From NCBI GenBank assembly GCA_031555145.1, contig JAVBUR010000054.1, forward strand, positions 1-64,000: 64,000 bases of DNA. The letters are read 5' to 3'. The number at the start of each line of letters is the position of its first letter. Positions within the stretch are counted from its first letter, which is position 1. The translations under genes and the position numbers were made by a program. The stretch comes from JAJDIA01 sp031555145 (lineage in GTDB: Bacteria; Bacteroidota; Bacteroidia; Bacteroidales; Tannerellaceae). Below, piece after piece: positions 25,501-34,858 of this stretch. The notes under the pieces were generated by a model that searched no databases, was not told the origin of the DNA, and saw only the letters and a program-made list of their open reading frames with translations.

Positions 25501-27270
25501 TTCACCGTCGCGGGATACGCTGACGTTTACGATACCAACCCGGTCGGCTTCGTCTTCGTTGGATTCCGGGATGTTGATGGCGATTGTCTGGCTGGTAGCC
25601 ACGGTGGCATTCATCCAGGTTGCCGTACTGATAACGCTGACTGTTACATTCGCAGGAGCCAGGTACGTGATCTTGATATTATTGGCTTCACCATGGTGAG
25701 ACTCTTTAGATACCACCACTTCCTGCGGCATCAATACCAGGTAGGGAGAGCCGATACCCGCTTGCGTGACGGAGATGGTGCGGAGAACCAACTTGTCGCC
25801 ATAGCTGACGGTCAATGTCACGGTGGCTGTACGTGAAACCGACTGTGTGTTCGGGGTGGTAGTCAGAGTGATTGCCTGTGCATACGAACCTCCGTTGGCT
25901 GTTTCTTTATCCATTGTCACTGTCAGCCAGCCGGCATCCGAAGCAACGGCGGAGATGGTGGAGTATGCCGTCTGCGACGTAACGGTAGCCGTGGCCGAGA
26001 GGTTAAATACCGCACCCAGATTCAAGCTTGCCGGGAGCACTTCCACCTCGACTTTGCCTACACCATCTTGTGTGACGGTGATCGGATACTGCAGTGTTTC
26101 GCTACCCAATGTCGCCGTTACCATAATGGTACCCACGCGTGCTTCGGTGGAGGGGTTCTTTTCTACATTAAAGGTAATCTGCTTCTTCACGGCGTCTACC
26201 TTCACCTGGGTGATCCAGCGTGATTCTTCGGATACTGCCTGTATCGTAATATTCTTTCCGTTCGGGAAGAAGTAACTGACCGGTATGGTGGTTGCGGGAT
26301 TACAATCGAGTGCTATCGTGTTCCGGAACAAGATGACTTCGGGCGAACCCAGGCCAGCTTGTGTCACACGGACTTGTGCCATGGTGGTCTCACCTTCTAC
26401 TTGTGCCTGTATGCGTATGATACAGTCACGGTTATTGTTGTCGGTGTTGTCGCTTTCGCAGACGATGCGAATATATTTTACACCCTGGATGGTGACGATG
26501 GAAGGTGTACACCAGTTGAATTCGGTATGGGCGATGAGGGAGCCTGTGATGTTGGATACAATCGGGATCAGTACTTCACCTGTTTGAACGGTCTTCGCAT
26601 TGCAGGCGAAAGTGACGGCCTGTTGAGCTATCGTTATGTGTGGCAGGGTACGGCTAAGTTGGTTCACAATAAATTCGCGGGCAATGGCATTGGTTCCTTG
26701 TCCGGTGGTAATGGCAAGAGCTGCCCGGCGTGGTTCGAAATGGCTTTCGTTGGAGGCGACAGTTACAGTTACAGTCGTATTTCCGTTGCCGGATGTAACC
26801 GAAGGAACAGCCCATTGATCGGATGATGCGATCGTCCAGGGGCTGTTAGACGCGATTACGAACGACACTTGTCCACCGGTGTTGTCTACCGTCATGCTGT
26901 CGGGAGCAATAATGAGCAAGCCAGCTGTTGCGCTTTGTGTAATATAGATAAGAGACGATTTGTCTTCCGCCTTAATGGTGATCGTAGCGGAACGGTCGTT
27001 CACCGCTGTGCAGGATTCGATCAGCAAGTCGATATCGATGGAGCCACGCCCGGCCGCCCTTGACAGGCGTACCCAGGGTGCGTCGCTTTCGGCCGTCCAA
27101 CTGGTATTAGAGGTAATGGTAAGGGGTACTACTTGTGCATTGCTGCCTACCTGGATCGTTTCTTCGGAAACAGAAAGGGTGGCAGGATCATCGGTATTAC
27201 ACCCCGTATGAAAAACGGTCAGTGAAATAAATAGTAGGGCCTTGATGCAAGAGAGTAAGCTTAGTTTCAT
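22540..27270 (-). CDS. giant BACON-repeat surface lipoprotein
   Basis: 1576 residues. The upstream TTG (27285) is less likely than the ATG at 27270. The lipobox VFHTGC puts the lipid on C24. Two classic BACON domains come first (motif WTAESDAPWVRLS, then WTIASSDQWAVP). They are followed by about seven BACON-like units that each end in a V(T/V)Q-x-G(L/V/I)G motif. Next come five units of a second type, each ending in a N-x-H-(A/I)-N segment, a Y-x-(I/L)-x-(V/F) strand and Q-(Y/L/F)-(A/E)-P. A unique C-terminal domain and an acidic Glu-Pro tail (EEPEPEPEPEPKQE) finish the chain. BACON domains bind glycans or mucin in Bacteroidetes. It lies downstream of the purL terminator, so it is a single-gene transcript. 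No catalytic motif is seen. Confidence 0.8.
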   Translation of the reverse strand: MKLSLLSCIKALLFISLTVFHTGCNTDDPATLSVSEETIQVGSNAQVVPLTITSNTSWTAESDAPWVRLSRAAGRGSIDIDLLIESCTAVNDRSATITIKAEDKSSLIYITQSATAGLLIIAPDSMTVDNTGGQVSFVIASNSPWTIASSDQWAVPSVTSGNGNTTVTVTVASNESHFEPRRAALAITTGQGTNAIAREFIVNQLSRTLPHITIAQQAVTFACNAKTVQTGEVLIPIVSNITGSLIAHTEFNWCTPSIVTIQGVKYIRIVCESDNTDNNNRDCIIRIQAQVEGETTMAQVRVTQAGLGSPEVILFRNTIALDCNPATTIPVSYFFPNGKNITIQAVSEESRWITQVKVDAVKKQITFNVEKNPSTEARVGTIMVTATLGSETLQYPITVTQDGVGKVEVEVLPASLNLGAVFNLSATATVTSQTAYSTISAVASDAGWLTVTMDKETANGGSYAQAITLTTTPNTQSVSRTATVTLTVSYGDKLVLRTISVTQAGIGSPYLVLMPQEVVVSKESHHGEANNIKITYLAPANVTVSVISTATWMNATVATSQTIAINIPESNEDEADRVGIVNVSVSRDGETVVYPVKVTQRGLGAIDVRIAPAMITLDPAAKTGVQFVVSAQYSGADVTADVTNGSEWIRNKTVTSAITSANAATKIVAFDVTPNPDAEPRTGTLTVTTVWGNKADVRTVTVVQNGLGAPAVSTVANIYLLSDQTTHTQSLWIEDGNKNNVTYQVTGISYQPGTNNVKQTAWMTNARVSNHNLVITSQPNTFDEAREGEITLIATRGTSKTALTVHVTQAGHKTAGISNLPALITHDFNAVINQALPFAMLNNSTVKAVYTSHPTWLSVTKTSNSNIVYSLKPFDGGEPRDYREGTITIVVENGHANVAIYTIAVRQLAPEMAGILHLQELITRSYEKGSGSITFALQNGATLGTPTITYSGTTSNWLTLQAATTADKITTLPYSVEAYPGGEEGGYREAVITLPVTNAHANGVSYTIRVRQYAPEMPALHFLPEKFIHTYVEETGIAIPYSLQNATQNGRLAGIVEVASSVGASGWLKAGFNEETKTLWYSVSAFAGGVEGKFREAYIHITVKNSHANAATYVIAVRQYAPEMPGILHLPPLVARDFNPVIDGILSLALQNGSKVTKVSVPAAASSWLAVGVNSMNESQLAYTMTSYNGAAGDYRMANVVITVENNHANKVEYTLPFYQYAPNKPRLLELLALLSHPYPAIPVANAQTVTGMKLLNNAHVVDVFTSDDWLQASHSGDVVNYWIPQLFNGSTGTTRQAYIYITVANEHINSITYAIPVMQFEPPRPGLRDFVSATYTYEYYDTGTYSLPLFPVNDSKLIIVSPLADDKIVNAQLDGNTLKYNFRGINTSISTQTVTIRIEAWTDYYLAAVYELTVKQRGKPYVATVTTQDIAAFRSQSPGQDKSVSLSRDVTISNYPINAQFVVVKKPNNFSGLHYEGKCGEKLTITPTINEVITGSQINLKILYEDRRYRLLGGRTCNYYKFTYDTMNYILDIYVDGNKIGDLEFSVYMPLEDGVDPDEEVEEPEPEPEPEPKQE

Positions 27271-27434
27271 ATGCAATACGTTCAAATGTTTAAATAAGTC
27301 GTTTCTCAGTTAACGTCTGAACGCGCAAGGACGCAAAATGTTCCATCCAAAGATTTACCCAGGATAAAATAAAGTTGTCTAAATGTAAAAACGTCGATGA
27401 AATGGGACTTTTGTCATGAAACGAAACCAAAAAA

Positions 27435-27468
27435 AGAGCAGGATCAACCTGTAAGTCGATCCTGCTCT
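27435..27468 (-). terminator. terminator of purL
   Basis: 11-bp perfect stem (AGAGCAGGATC with GATCCTGCTCT) and a 12-base loop. It is followed on the minus strand by seven T. Confidence 0.9.
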
Positions 27469-27494
27469 CCCTGTTTTTTTAGGCAAACGCCTGC

Positions 27495-30400
27495 TTATTT
27501 CTTCCTGTCTTCCACCCACTTGCGGGCATTCACGAAGGCTTCGATCCACGGCGTTACTTCATCCGTCTGCACACGGTCTTCGGGATAATAGCCACACTGC
27601 CAGGGGAACATGGCGCGTTCCGGGTGGGGCATCATCGAGAGGTGACGTCCATCGGCCGAGCAAACACCGGCTACGGCCCACGGCGAGCCGTTCGGGTTGG
27701 CGGGATAGCCTTCATAATTATATTTAGCAATCACATGATACGCCTTTTCTTCGTACGGGAACGAGAACTTGCCTTCTCCGTGTGCTACCCAGGCGCCCAT
27801 CTTCAAGCCACTCAACGAACCGAACATAACAGAATGGTTCTTCGGTACTTCCAGTGTCACAAATTCGGACTCGAACTTATGCGACTCATTGTGCAACATC
27901 TTGTGTTTCTTTTCATGCTCCGGATACTGCAACTCTAATTCCGCCATCAACTGGCAGCCGTTACAGATACCCATACTCAGCGTATCCTTCCGTGCGTAGA
28001 AATTGTCGATCGCCTTCTTCGCCCGTTCATTATACAGGAAACCGCCTGCCCATCCTTTGGCTGAACCCAACACGTCGGAATTCGAGAAACCACCAACAAA
28101 GAGGATGAAGTTCACATCTTCCAGTGTTTCGCGTCCGCTAGCGAGGTCGGTCATATGCACGTCTTTCACGTCGAAGCCTGCCAGATACAAAGCAAAGGCC
28201 GATTCGCGTTCGCACTGTGAGCCTTTTTCACGAATGACTGCCGCTTTGATACCCGACGGCTTCCGGTCGCCTGTTGTCAGCCCGTAAGCAGACAGTTTTC
28301 CGGTGAAATGCTTCGGATACTTGAATTCGAGCGGCTGCATCTTATAGTTCTCAAAACGGTTACCGGCACATACGCTTCCGCTCTGGCGGATATCCAATTG
28401 ATAGGAAGACTTGTACCATACATCCCGCATATAATCGATACCAAAGTGATACTGTACACCGTCTTTCGATACCAGGATATGACGCTCGGCAGTCGGTTTT
28501 GCTACCGCAGCAAAGCCTACACCGGCCTCTTCCATCAATTTCTCAAATGCTTTCTTCTCCTTCACCTGTACCAGGATACCCGGGTTCTCGGCAAACAGGA
28601 TTTTCACGATATCGGCTTCAGCCAGTTTGTCGAGGTTTACTTCCAGGCCACCTTCCACATTGGCGTAACACATTTCCAGCAACGCAGTGATCATACCACC
28701 GGCGGAGATATCATGTCCGGCCAGGATCAACCGTTTCTCGATCGCTTCCTGTATAGCGTTGAATGCATCCCGGAAATATTCCGAATCCTGTACGGTGGGC
28801 ACCTCTTCGCCCAGACGATTCAAGGCCTGTGCAAAAGCTGAACCACCCAACTTCAACGTATCAAACGAGAAGTCGATATAGTAAATGTATGTATTTGTTT
28901 CTTTCGACAATACCGGTGACACAATCTTCCGTACGTCGCTCACTTCGGCTCCTGCTGAAATAATGACTGTTCCCGGAGATATCACCTTCTCGTTTCCATA
29001 CTTCTGCGTCATGGACAGAGAGTCCTTTCCGGTCGGGATATTGATACCCAGTTCGCACGCAAAATCGGAAGCAGCCTGTACTGCCTTGTACAAACGAGCG
29101 TCTTCGCCTTCGTTGCGGCATGGCCACATCCAGTTGGCACTCAGTGATACGCCTTCCAACTGGTCGGCCAACGGAGCAAAGACGATATTCGTCAATGCTT
29201 CGGCAATAGCCATTACCGAACCTGCGGCCGGGTCAATCATCGCTACCTGCGGTGCATGACCAATAGAGGTGGCGATACCAGCCTTCCCGCGATAGTCTAA
29301 CGCTACGGCACCCAAGTCACTTAACGGTAACTGCAACTCACCCTGGCATTGCTGACGGGCCACTTTACCCGTTACCGAGCGGTCTACCTTATTCGTCAAC
29401 CAGTCTTTACAAGCCACAGCTTCCAACTGGAGTACATTTTCCAGGTAATGGTGTAAGTTCGACTCCTTGTACACAACCGGTTGGTAGGTTTCGTTAATTG
29501 TCCGGTCTGTCATCACCGTTTTCGGCGGTTTACCGAACATATAGTCGAGTTTGAGGTCGATCGGCTTCTTGCCATCCGCCTGTTCAAACACCAGTTTCAT
29601 ATCATCAGTGGTTTCGCCAACGACATACATCGGCGCACGTTCACGCTCGGCAATCCGGCGTACACGTTCGACATCCTCTTCTTTCATCAGCAAGCCCATA
29701 CGTTCCTGGCTTTCGTTGCCGATGATTTCCTTGGCCGACAACGTCGGGTCGCCGATCGGCAACTGGCTCATATCGATACGTCCACCGGTCGCTTCGATCA
29801 GTTCCGACAGGCAGTTGAGGTGACCACCTGCGCCGTGGTCGTGGATTGACACGATCGGATTCTCATCCGATTCGGCAATGGCGCGGATCACATTAGCGGC
29901 ACGTTTCTGCATCTCCGGGTTGGCCCGTTGTACGGCATTCAGCTCAATACCGCTTGTGAATAAACCGGTATCTACCGACGACACAGCGCCACCACCCATA
30001 CCGATCCGGTAGTTATCACCACCGATCACGACCACTTTCTCACCCGGCTGGGGATCACCCTTCAACGCATCACGACGGTTGGCATAACCTACGCCGCCTG
30101 CGAGCATGATCACCTTGTCATATCCATATTTCTTGTCATTCTCTGCATGTTCGAACGTCAGCAACGAGCCGCAGATCAGCGGTTGTCCGAACTTGTTACC
30201 GAAGTCGGATGCTCCGTTCGAAGCCTTGATCAGGATCTGTTCCGGCGTCTGGTACAACCATTTGCGCGGATCGAGGATCTGTTCCCACTCACGGGCACCT
30301 TCGGTACGCGGATATGACGTCATATACACAGCCGTTCCGGCGATCGGCAATGAAGCCTTTCCCCCACCCAGACGGTCGCGGATCTCACCACCCGTACCGG

Positions 30401-31187
30401 TCGAAGCGCCGTTGAACGGCTCCACTGTCGTCGGGAAGTTATGTGTTTCGGCCTTCAGGGAGATCACGGTATCGATCTCCTTCACGCGGAAGTAGTCAGG
30501 TTTGTCGCCCGTCAGCGGAGCAAACTGTTCCATCTTCGGTCCGGCGTTGAACGCCACATTATCCTTGTAGGCCGAGACCAACCTATTCGGATTCTCTGCA
30601 GACGTCTTCTTGATCAGGTTAAAGAGTGAACTTTCCTGTTCAACCCCGTCGATCACAAACGTTCCGCCAAAAATCTTATGACGACAGTGTTCTGAGTTTA
30701 CCTGTGCAAAGCCGTAGACTTCACTGTCGGTCAGTTTGCGTCCCAACTTTTCGCTTACCTCGTTCAGATAAGCAACCTCTTCATCACTCAACGCCAATCC
30801 CTCTTGCAGGTTGTAAGTAGCAATATCATCGATACAGACAATCGCATCCGGCTGTTTGTTGATGGTGAATATATCCTGGTTTAACCCGTTGTAGATACGC
30901 TGCAACATCGGGTCGTGCGCTGCATCGCCCGAAGCCGCTGGGAAATACTCTTCAATACGGCTAATCCCCCGGATACCCATGTTCTGTGTGATTTCCACTG
31001 CATTCGTACTCCACGGCGTGATCATCTCGCGACGTGGTCCTATAAACCAACCGTCCATCGACTCCGCCTCTACAGGCACAGCCTCATTGAACGCCCAAAC
31101 CAACTTCTGAATATCTTCCGGTGAGAATGTGTGTGCCGCCTGAACTGCCAGCACTGTCTTTGTTGAAGACCTGAAAAATAAGATCAT
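27495..31187 (-). CDS. purL: phosphoribosylformylglycinamidine synthase
   Basis: 1230 residues, the long single-chain form. It has an N-terminal linker region, then two AIRS-like synthetase halves (motifs KAETHNFPTTVEPFNGASTG, GAGGHLNCLSELIEATGG) and a C-terminal class I glutamine amidotransferase. The glutaminase nucleophile is C1075 in SMGICNGCQLM, with partners in SGLKMGAWVAHGEGK and MMPHPERAM. It makes FGAM from FGAR, ATP and glutamine in purine synthesis. It is a single-gene transcript, with a -7 box at 31245 and a strong terminator. Confidence 0.98.
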   Translation of the reverse strand: MILFFRSSTKTVLAVQAAHTFSPEDIQKLVWAFNEAVPVEAESMDGWFIGPRREMITPWSTNAVEITQNMGIRGISRIEEYFPAASGDAAHDPMLQRIYNGLNQDIFTINKQPDAIVCIDDIATYNLQEGLALSDEEVAYLNEVSEKLGRKLTDSEVYGFAQVNSEHCRHKIFGGTFVIDGVEQESSLFNLIKKTSAENPNRLVSAYKDNVAFNAGPKMEQFAPLTGDKPDYFRVKEIDTVISLKAETHNFPTTVEPFNGASTGTGGEIRDRLGGGKASLPIAGTAVYMTSYPRTEGAREWEQILDPRKWLYQTPEQILIKASNGASDFGNKFGQPLICGSLLTFEHAENDKKYGYDKVIMLAGGVGYANRRDALKGDPQPGEKVVVIGGDNYRIGMGGGAVSSVDTGLFTSGIELNAVQRANPEMQKRAANVIRAIAESDENPIVSIHDHGAGGHLNCLSELIEATGGRIDMSQLPIGDPTLSAKEIIGNESQERMGLLMKEEDVERVRRIAERERAPMYVVGETTDDMKLVFEQADGKKPIDLKLDYMFGKPPKTVMTDRTINETYQPVVYKESNLHHYLENVLQLEAVACKDWLTNKVDRSVTGKVARQQCQGELQLPLSDLGAVALDYRGKAGIATSIGHAPQVAMIDPAAGSVMAIAEALTNIVFAPLADQLEGVSLSANWMWPCRNEGEDARLYKAVQAASDFACELGINIPTGKDSLSMTQKYGNEKVISPGTVIISAGAEVSDVRKIVSPVLSKETNTYIYYIDFSFDTLKLGGSAFAQALNRLGEEVPTVQDSEYFRDAFNAIQEAIEKRLILAGHDISAGGMITALLEMCYANVEGGLEVNLDKLAEADIVKILFAENPGILVQVKEKKAFEKLMEEAGVGFAAVAKPTAERHILVSKDGVQYHFGIDYMRDVWYKSSYQLDIRQSGSVCAGNRFENYKMQPLEFKYPKHFTGKLSAYGLTTGDRKPSGIKAAVIREKGSQCERESAFALYLAGFDVKDVHMTDLASGRETLEDVNFILFVGGFSNSDVLGSAKGWAGGFLYNERAKKAIDNFYARKDTLSMGICNGCQLMAELELQYPEHEKKHKMLHNESHKFESEFVTLEVPKNHSVMFGSLSGLKMGAWVAHGEGKFSFPYEEKAYHVIAKYNYEGYPANPNGSPWAVAGVCSADGRHLSMMPHPERAMFPWQCGYYPEDRVQTDEVTPWIEAFVNARKWVEDRKK

Positions 31188-31244
31188 ATCGTCTGTTTAT
31201 TTAAGATTTTTCATCTCTATGGCCATCCGGCCGTTTTTCAGCCG

Positions 31245-31252
31245 CAAAGATA
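31245..31252 (-). promoter_or_regulatory. -7 box for purL
   Basis: Minus strand TAtcTTTG, 57 bases upstream of the purL start. No purine riboswitch-like fold was recognised in the leader. Confidence 0.5.
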
Positions 31253-31427
31253 GGCATTTTTAGATTTAGGAAAGGAAATAACAATAGTTATTACTCACTC
31301 TTTATTGCCTACGGAATGAATACATAGCAAATAGCCTGTGAATAGGAAGGTAACAGGTGCCGCTATAGCAAATCCTTCGGGTTACCGCATCCATAATCAT
31401 AAAAAAAGCAAAAATAGCCCATCCCTA

Positions 31428-31459
31428 TTGCAAATCTGGTTTTAATCCACATACCTTTG
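31428..31459 (+). promoter_or_regulatory. consensus promoter in the purL-exbB spacer
   Basis: TTG (31428-31430), a 21-base spacer and TAccTTTG (31452-31459) form a full primary-sigma promoter of Bacteroidetes. Transcription would start near 31466 and run rightward. The rest of the 787-base spacer 31188-31974 is AT-rich and carries no recognised gene. Confidence 0.6.
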
Positions 31460-31480
31460 CAGAACAAAACTTCAGAGAAA

Positions 31481-31648
31481 ATGTACGATTTACGATTTAG
31501 TGGGAATCCCTCTCCCGCACAACGTATGAAAAAGAGAAACGTTTTTTTACCCTCTCCCAAATGGGTTCCTGTTTTTGTACACCTGTCACTTGCCCGACAG
31601 GTGGGGACTATTACGTTTTTATCCCGATCATTTTTCACAATCAATTAA
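31481..31648 (+). CDS. possible 55-codon leader or small protein
   Basis: An ATG 21 bases after the promoter box opens a 55-codon frame that is rich in basic and aromatic residues (MYDLRFSGNPSPAQR at the start, ending SRSFFTIN). It resembles no family I know. It contains an 8-bp hairpin (31580-31603). It may be a leader peptide, a small protein or a chance frame; the well-formed promoter just upstream is the only positive evidence. Confidence 0.2.
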   Translation: MYDLRFSGNPSPAQRMKKRNVFLPSPKWVPVFVHLSLARQVGTITFLSRSFFTIN

Positions 31649-31974
31649 TCAATAATTACAACTACATCATGATGAACAACTATTCTCCATAATAAAAGAA
31701 AAGGAATATATCAGACTGGTTTATAGAACTGATAAATGGTATTTCCCATCCCTGAAAAAATTTACATATTTTCATTGATCGAAAAACCTAAAAGCAAACA
31801 ATGTATTGGTAATCAAAACTTTCAGAAATAATTTACGTGATTAAAGGCTAAATAAGGAACATCCTGAAGTCCATTAGGTAAATTAAAAAGAAAATCCTCT
31901 CTACTTTTTGTAAACAAAACACAAAAGGGTCTGTTATATCAATATAAAACAACTTAACTCCTACAAAAAAATTT

Positions 31975-32787
31975 ATGGAAAATCGTAAAAAAACAACACA
32001 GTCAAAAGCTTCAAACATCTTTGCAAGCCTCACCATTGTTATCTGTTTAACAATCGGATTCATGATTTGGAAACTTGTCATGGGTAGTCCCCTCAACTTC
32101 GAAGGCGGCGACCCGATCAATGGACACCCGCTGCCGGGTAATATTCTCGGTATGATCTATAAAGGTGGTTACATCGTCCCCGGTTTGATGGGCCTGCTGC
32201 TGATGGCCATCGTATTCTCCATCGAACGTTTCTTTGTGATCTCCAAAGCAAAAGGTAAAGCGAATCTTGATACATTTGTTAACGCCGTACAGGCCAATAT
32301 CGCCGTTGGAAACATTGACGAAGCCCTCAAACAGTGCGACGTCCAGAAAGGATCGGTAGCCAATGTCATTCACGCCGCACTTGTCAAATACAAAGATCAA
32401 CGTGCAGAAGGCGTAGACTCTGAAAAAGCAGCCGAAGACATCCGCAAGGAGATCGAAGAGGCCACCGCACTCGAAATGCCTGCATTGGAAAAGAACATGA
32501 CCATCATCGCCACCCTCGTATCCATCGGTACGTTGCTGGGGCTGCTCGGAACAGTATCCGGGATGATCAAGGCCTTCTCCGGACTGGCTGTCGCCGGTAC
32601 ACCCGACCAGGCTCAGTTGGCTAACGGTATCTCGGAAGCCCTCGTTAATACCGCTACCGGTATAGCCACCTCCATCCTGGCCACAATAGCCTACAACTAT
32701 TTCACCTCCAAGATAGATACGTTGACTTATTTCATCGACGAAGCCGGTTTTGCCATCGTACAATCCTACCGTAAACTGAGAGCGTAA
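31975..32787 (+). CDS. exbB: ExbB/TolQ/MotA-type proton channel subunit
   Basis: 270 residues with three membrane helices: one near the N-terminus (IFASLTIVICLTIGFMIWKL), one at about 62-82 and a final pair region at 175-235. The family motif ATLVSIGTLLGLLGTVSGMI is clear. With ExbD it forms the pentamer-dimer motor that uses the proton gradient to energise TonB. It is the first gene of a seven-gene operon with spacings of 4-36 bases. Confidence 0.95.
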   Translation: MENRKKTTQSKASNIFASLTIVICLTIGFMIWKLVMGSPLNFEGGDPINGHPLPGNILGMIYKGGYIVPGLMGLLLMAIVFSIERFFVISKAKGKANLDTFVNAVQANIAVGNIDEALKQCDVQKGSVANVIHAALVKYKDQRAEGVDSEKAAEDIRKEIEEATALEMPALEKNMTIIATLVSIGTLLGLLGTVSGMIKAFSGLAVAGTPDQAQLANGISEALVNTATGIATSILATIAYNYFTSKIDTLTYFIDEAGFAIVQSYRKLRA

Positions 32788-32823
32788 TAGCCTCCCCGTT
32801 ACTGGTATAAAAAATTTACGATT

Positions 32824-33438
32824 ATGGCAAAAGCAAAAGTTGGAAAGAAAAGTACGCGGATCGATATGACCGCCATGTGCGACGTAGCCTTCCTCCTGCT
32901 GTCCTTTTTCATCATGACCTCCACTGCCCGGTTGCCCGAACCCTATCCGGTCGATATCCCGGCCTCTACCGTACAGTCCAAGCTGCCCGACTCAAATCTG
33001 GCAACTATTACGGTAGGCGAGGAAAAAGCCTTCTTTGGCGTCACCGGGAAAGAAGTTCGTATGATCACGCTCCAGAAAATGGGAGAGAAATACAAGGTAG
33101 ACTTCACCCCTGAAGAATCCAACGCTTTCTCACTCATTGACTTCTTCGGCGTCGATATCCGTTCAATGAAGCAGTTGGTCGCCATGCCCAATGTGGACAG
33201 AAACCGTGAAGGTGTACAGCCGGGCATCCCCTGCGACTCCCTTAATAATCAGCTGGCCGATTGGGTTTTATTCGCCCGCCTCGCCACCAAGGAAGTCACC
33301 AGGCAAGACCTCGACATCGCCATCAAAGGAGATGCAGATACGGAATATCCGATGATCAAACGTGTCATCGACATCCTCCAGGATCAGAAGAAAAACAACT
33401 TCTTCCTTGTAACCAGTCTGCGTAATGATGATTTTTAA
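32824..33438 (+). CDS. exbD: ExbD/TolR biopolymer transport protein (first copy)
   Basis: 204 residues. An N-terminal segment ends in IDMTAMCDVAFLLLSFFIMT, the ExbD transmembrane helix with its essential Asp. The periplasmic domain is larger than in the classical 140-residue form and includes a middle insertion. It sits 36 bases after exbB. It works with ExbB as the motor stator rod. Confidence 0.93.
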   Translation: MAKAKVGKKSTRIDMTAMCDVAFLLLSFFIMTSTARLPEPYPVDIPASTVQSKLPDSNLATITVGEEKAFFGVTGKEVRMITLQKMGEKYKVDFTPEESNAFSLIDFFGVDIRSMKQLVAMPNVDRNREGVQPGIPCDSLNNQLADWVLFARLATKEVTRQDLDIAIKGDADTEYPMIKRVIDILQDQKKNNFFLVTSLRNDDF

Positions 33439-33456
33439 CCTCAAAGAACACGTAGC

Positions 33457-34029
33457 ATGGCTGAATTAAATACAAACGAAGGAAAAGAAAAAGGCGGTAA
33501 AGTCAGAAGTAAGAAGATGAGCGCTAAAGTCGACCTCACAGCAATGGTCGACCTGGCCTTCCTGCTCATCACATTCTTTATGCTTACCACCACCTTGTCC
33601 AAGCCACAGTCGATGAACCTCGCAATGCCGGATAAATCCGACGACACCGAGGATAATCAGACCAAAGTGGCCGAGAACCGGACAATGACGCTCGTACTGG
33701 GAGAAGGCGATAAACTCGTCTGGTATATGGGACAAACCATCACCCCCACTGAAGGACCTACCGTGGAAGGCTTCGGCAAAAACGGTATCCGGAAAGTATT
33801 GCTCGATAAAACCAGACAGGTGATGGCACAAACGCAAGATCCTGAAAAGGGATTGATCGTCATCATCAAACCCTGCAATAAATCAAGCTATCACAACCTG
33901 GTAGACATTCTCGACGAAATGGTGATCACACAAGTGAAAACATACGCCATTGTGGATATGACAGACCCCGACCTCAAATTTCTGGTTGAAAATGGGTTGT
34001 ATGCAACAGATCAGTTAACACAACAGTAA
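33457..34029 (+). CDS. exbD: ExbD/TolR biopolymer transport protein (second copy)
   Basis: 190 residues. A basic N-terminus of about 25 residues (NEGKEKGGKVRSKKMSAKVD) precedes the helix VDLTAMVDLAFLLITFFMLT, again with the conserved Asp. The periplasmic domain differs from that of the first ExbD, so the two are not recent copies. Two ExbD proteins per operon is usual in Bacteroidetes. Confidence 0.93.
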   Translation: MAELNTNEGKEKGGKVRSKKMSAKVDLTAMVDLAFLLITFFMLTTTLSKPQSMNLAMPDKSDDTEDNQTKVAENRTMTLVLGEGDKLVWYMGQTITPTEGPTVEGFGKNGIRKVLLDKTRQVMAQTQDPEKGLIVIIKPCNKSSYHNLVDILDEMVITQVKTYAIVDMTDPDLKFLVENGLYATDQLTQQ

Positions 34030-34041
34030 ATTCAAAGCACT

Positions 34042-34854
34042 ATGTTAAGCTCTAAGATAGACCTGTTTGGACAAAACTGGATCGACACCATTTTTGAAGG
34101 TCGCAACAAACAATACGGCGCATACGAACTGCGCAGCAAAGAATCCAGGTTCACTGTGTGGGCTGCGATCCTCGGAGCTGTACTTTTCTCCCTGCTGGTC
34201 AGCACGCCGCTCATTATGAAGCAGATCGGAGACAATCGTAGCGCTCGCCGCACAATCGACGAAAAGATCACGATGGTCGACCTCTTGCCGCCACCCGAAG
34301 AAAACAAACTGGACGAGTACATCCCGCCCCCACCACCTAAAGAGATCAAGTCGCTCAAGGACGTGAAGAAATTCACCCCGCCCGTCGTGGCGCCCGACAA
34401 CGAAGTGGTTGAAGAGCTGGTGAAGCAGGATGACCTTAAGAAAGCCGATGCCGGAGCCGCCAATATCCAAGGTAGTGCCGATGGGGAAGTGGTGATCGAC
34501 GAAAAACCTGTCGAACAGGTGATCGTGGAAGACAACGAAATTCACTCCTTTCAAACCATACAGGTGTTACCTGAATACCCTGGTGGAATGGAAGAATTCG
34601 ACAAGTACATCATCCGTAACCTCCGTGGCCTCGACATGGTAGAAACACCCACACTCCGTATCCAGATCCGCTTTGTCGTGGAAAAAGACGGTAGTCTCAC
34701 CCATGTGGAAGTATTGCGCGACGGTGGATATCCGTCTATAGGCAAAAACCTGGTCAAACTTTTCGAAAATTCACCGAAATGGAAACCCGGTATCTACAAC
34801 GGACAAGCTGCACGCGTATCCTACATCAAACCGGTCACTATACGTATGCAATAG
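34042..34854 (+). CDS. tonB: TonB energy-transducing protein
   Basis: 270 residues. One N-terminal membrane helix (about 36-58, VWAAILGAVLFSLLVSTPLI) is followed by a Pro-, Glu- and Lys-rich periplasm-spanning region (PPPEENKLDEYIPPPPPKE). The C-terminal TonB domain (about 175-270) includes QVLPEYPGGMEEFDKYI and VLRDGGYPSIGKNLVKL. It links the ExbB-ExbD motor to outer-membrane receptors such as the one at 51997. Confidence 0.95.
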   Translation: MLSSKIDLFGQNWIDTIFEGRNKQYGAYELRSKESRFTVWAAILGAVLFSLLVSTPLIMKQIGDNRSARRTIDEKITMVDLLPPPEENKLDEYIPPPPPKEIKSLKDVKKFTPPVVAPDNEVVEELVKQDDLKKADAGAANIQGSADGEVVIDEKPVEQVIVEDNEIHSFQTIQVLPEYPGGMEEFDKYIIRNLRGLDMVETPTLRIQIRFVVEKDGSLTHVEVLRDGGYPSIGKNLVKLFENSPKWKPGIYNGQAARVSYIKPVTIRMQ

Positions 34855-34858
34855 TAAA

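Noticed and set aside
31188..31244. Purine riboswitch in the purL leader
   Set aside because: The leader is under 60 bases and I cannot find the conserved three-way junction elements.
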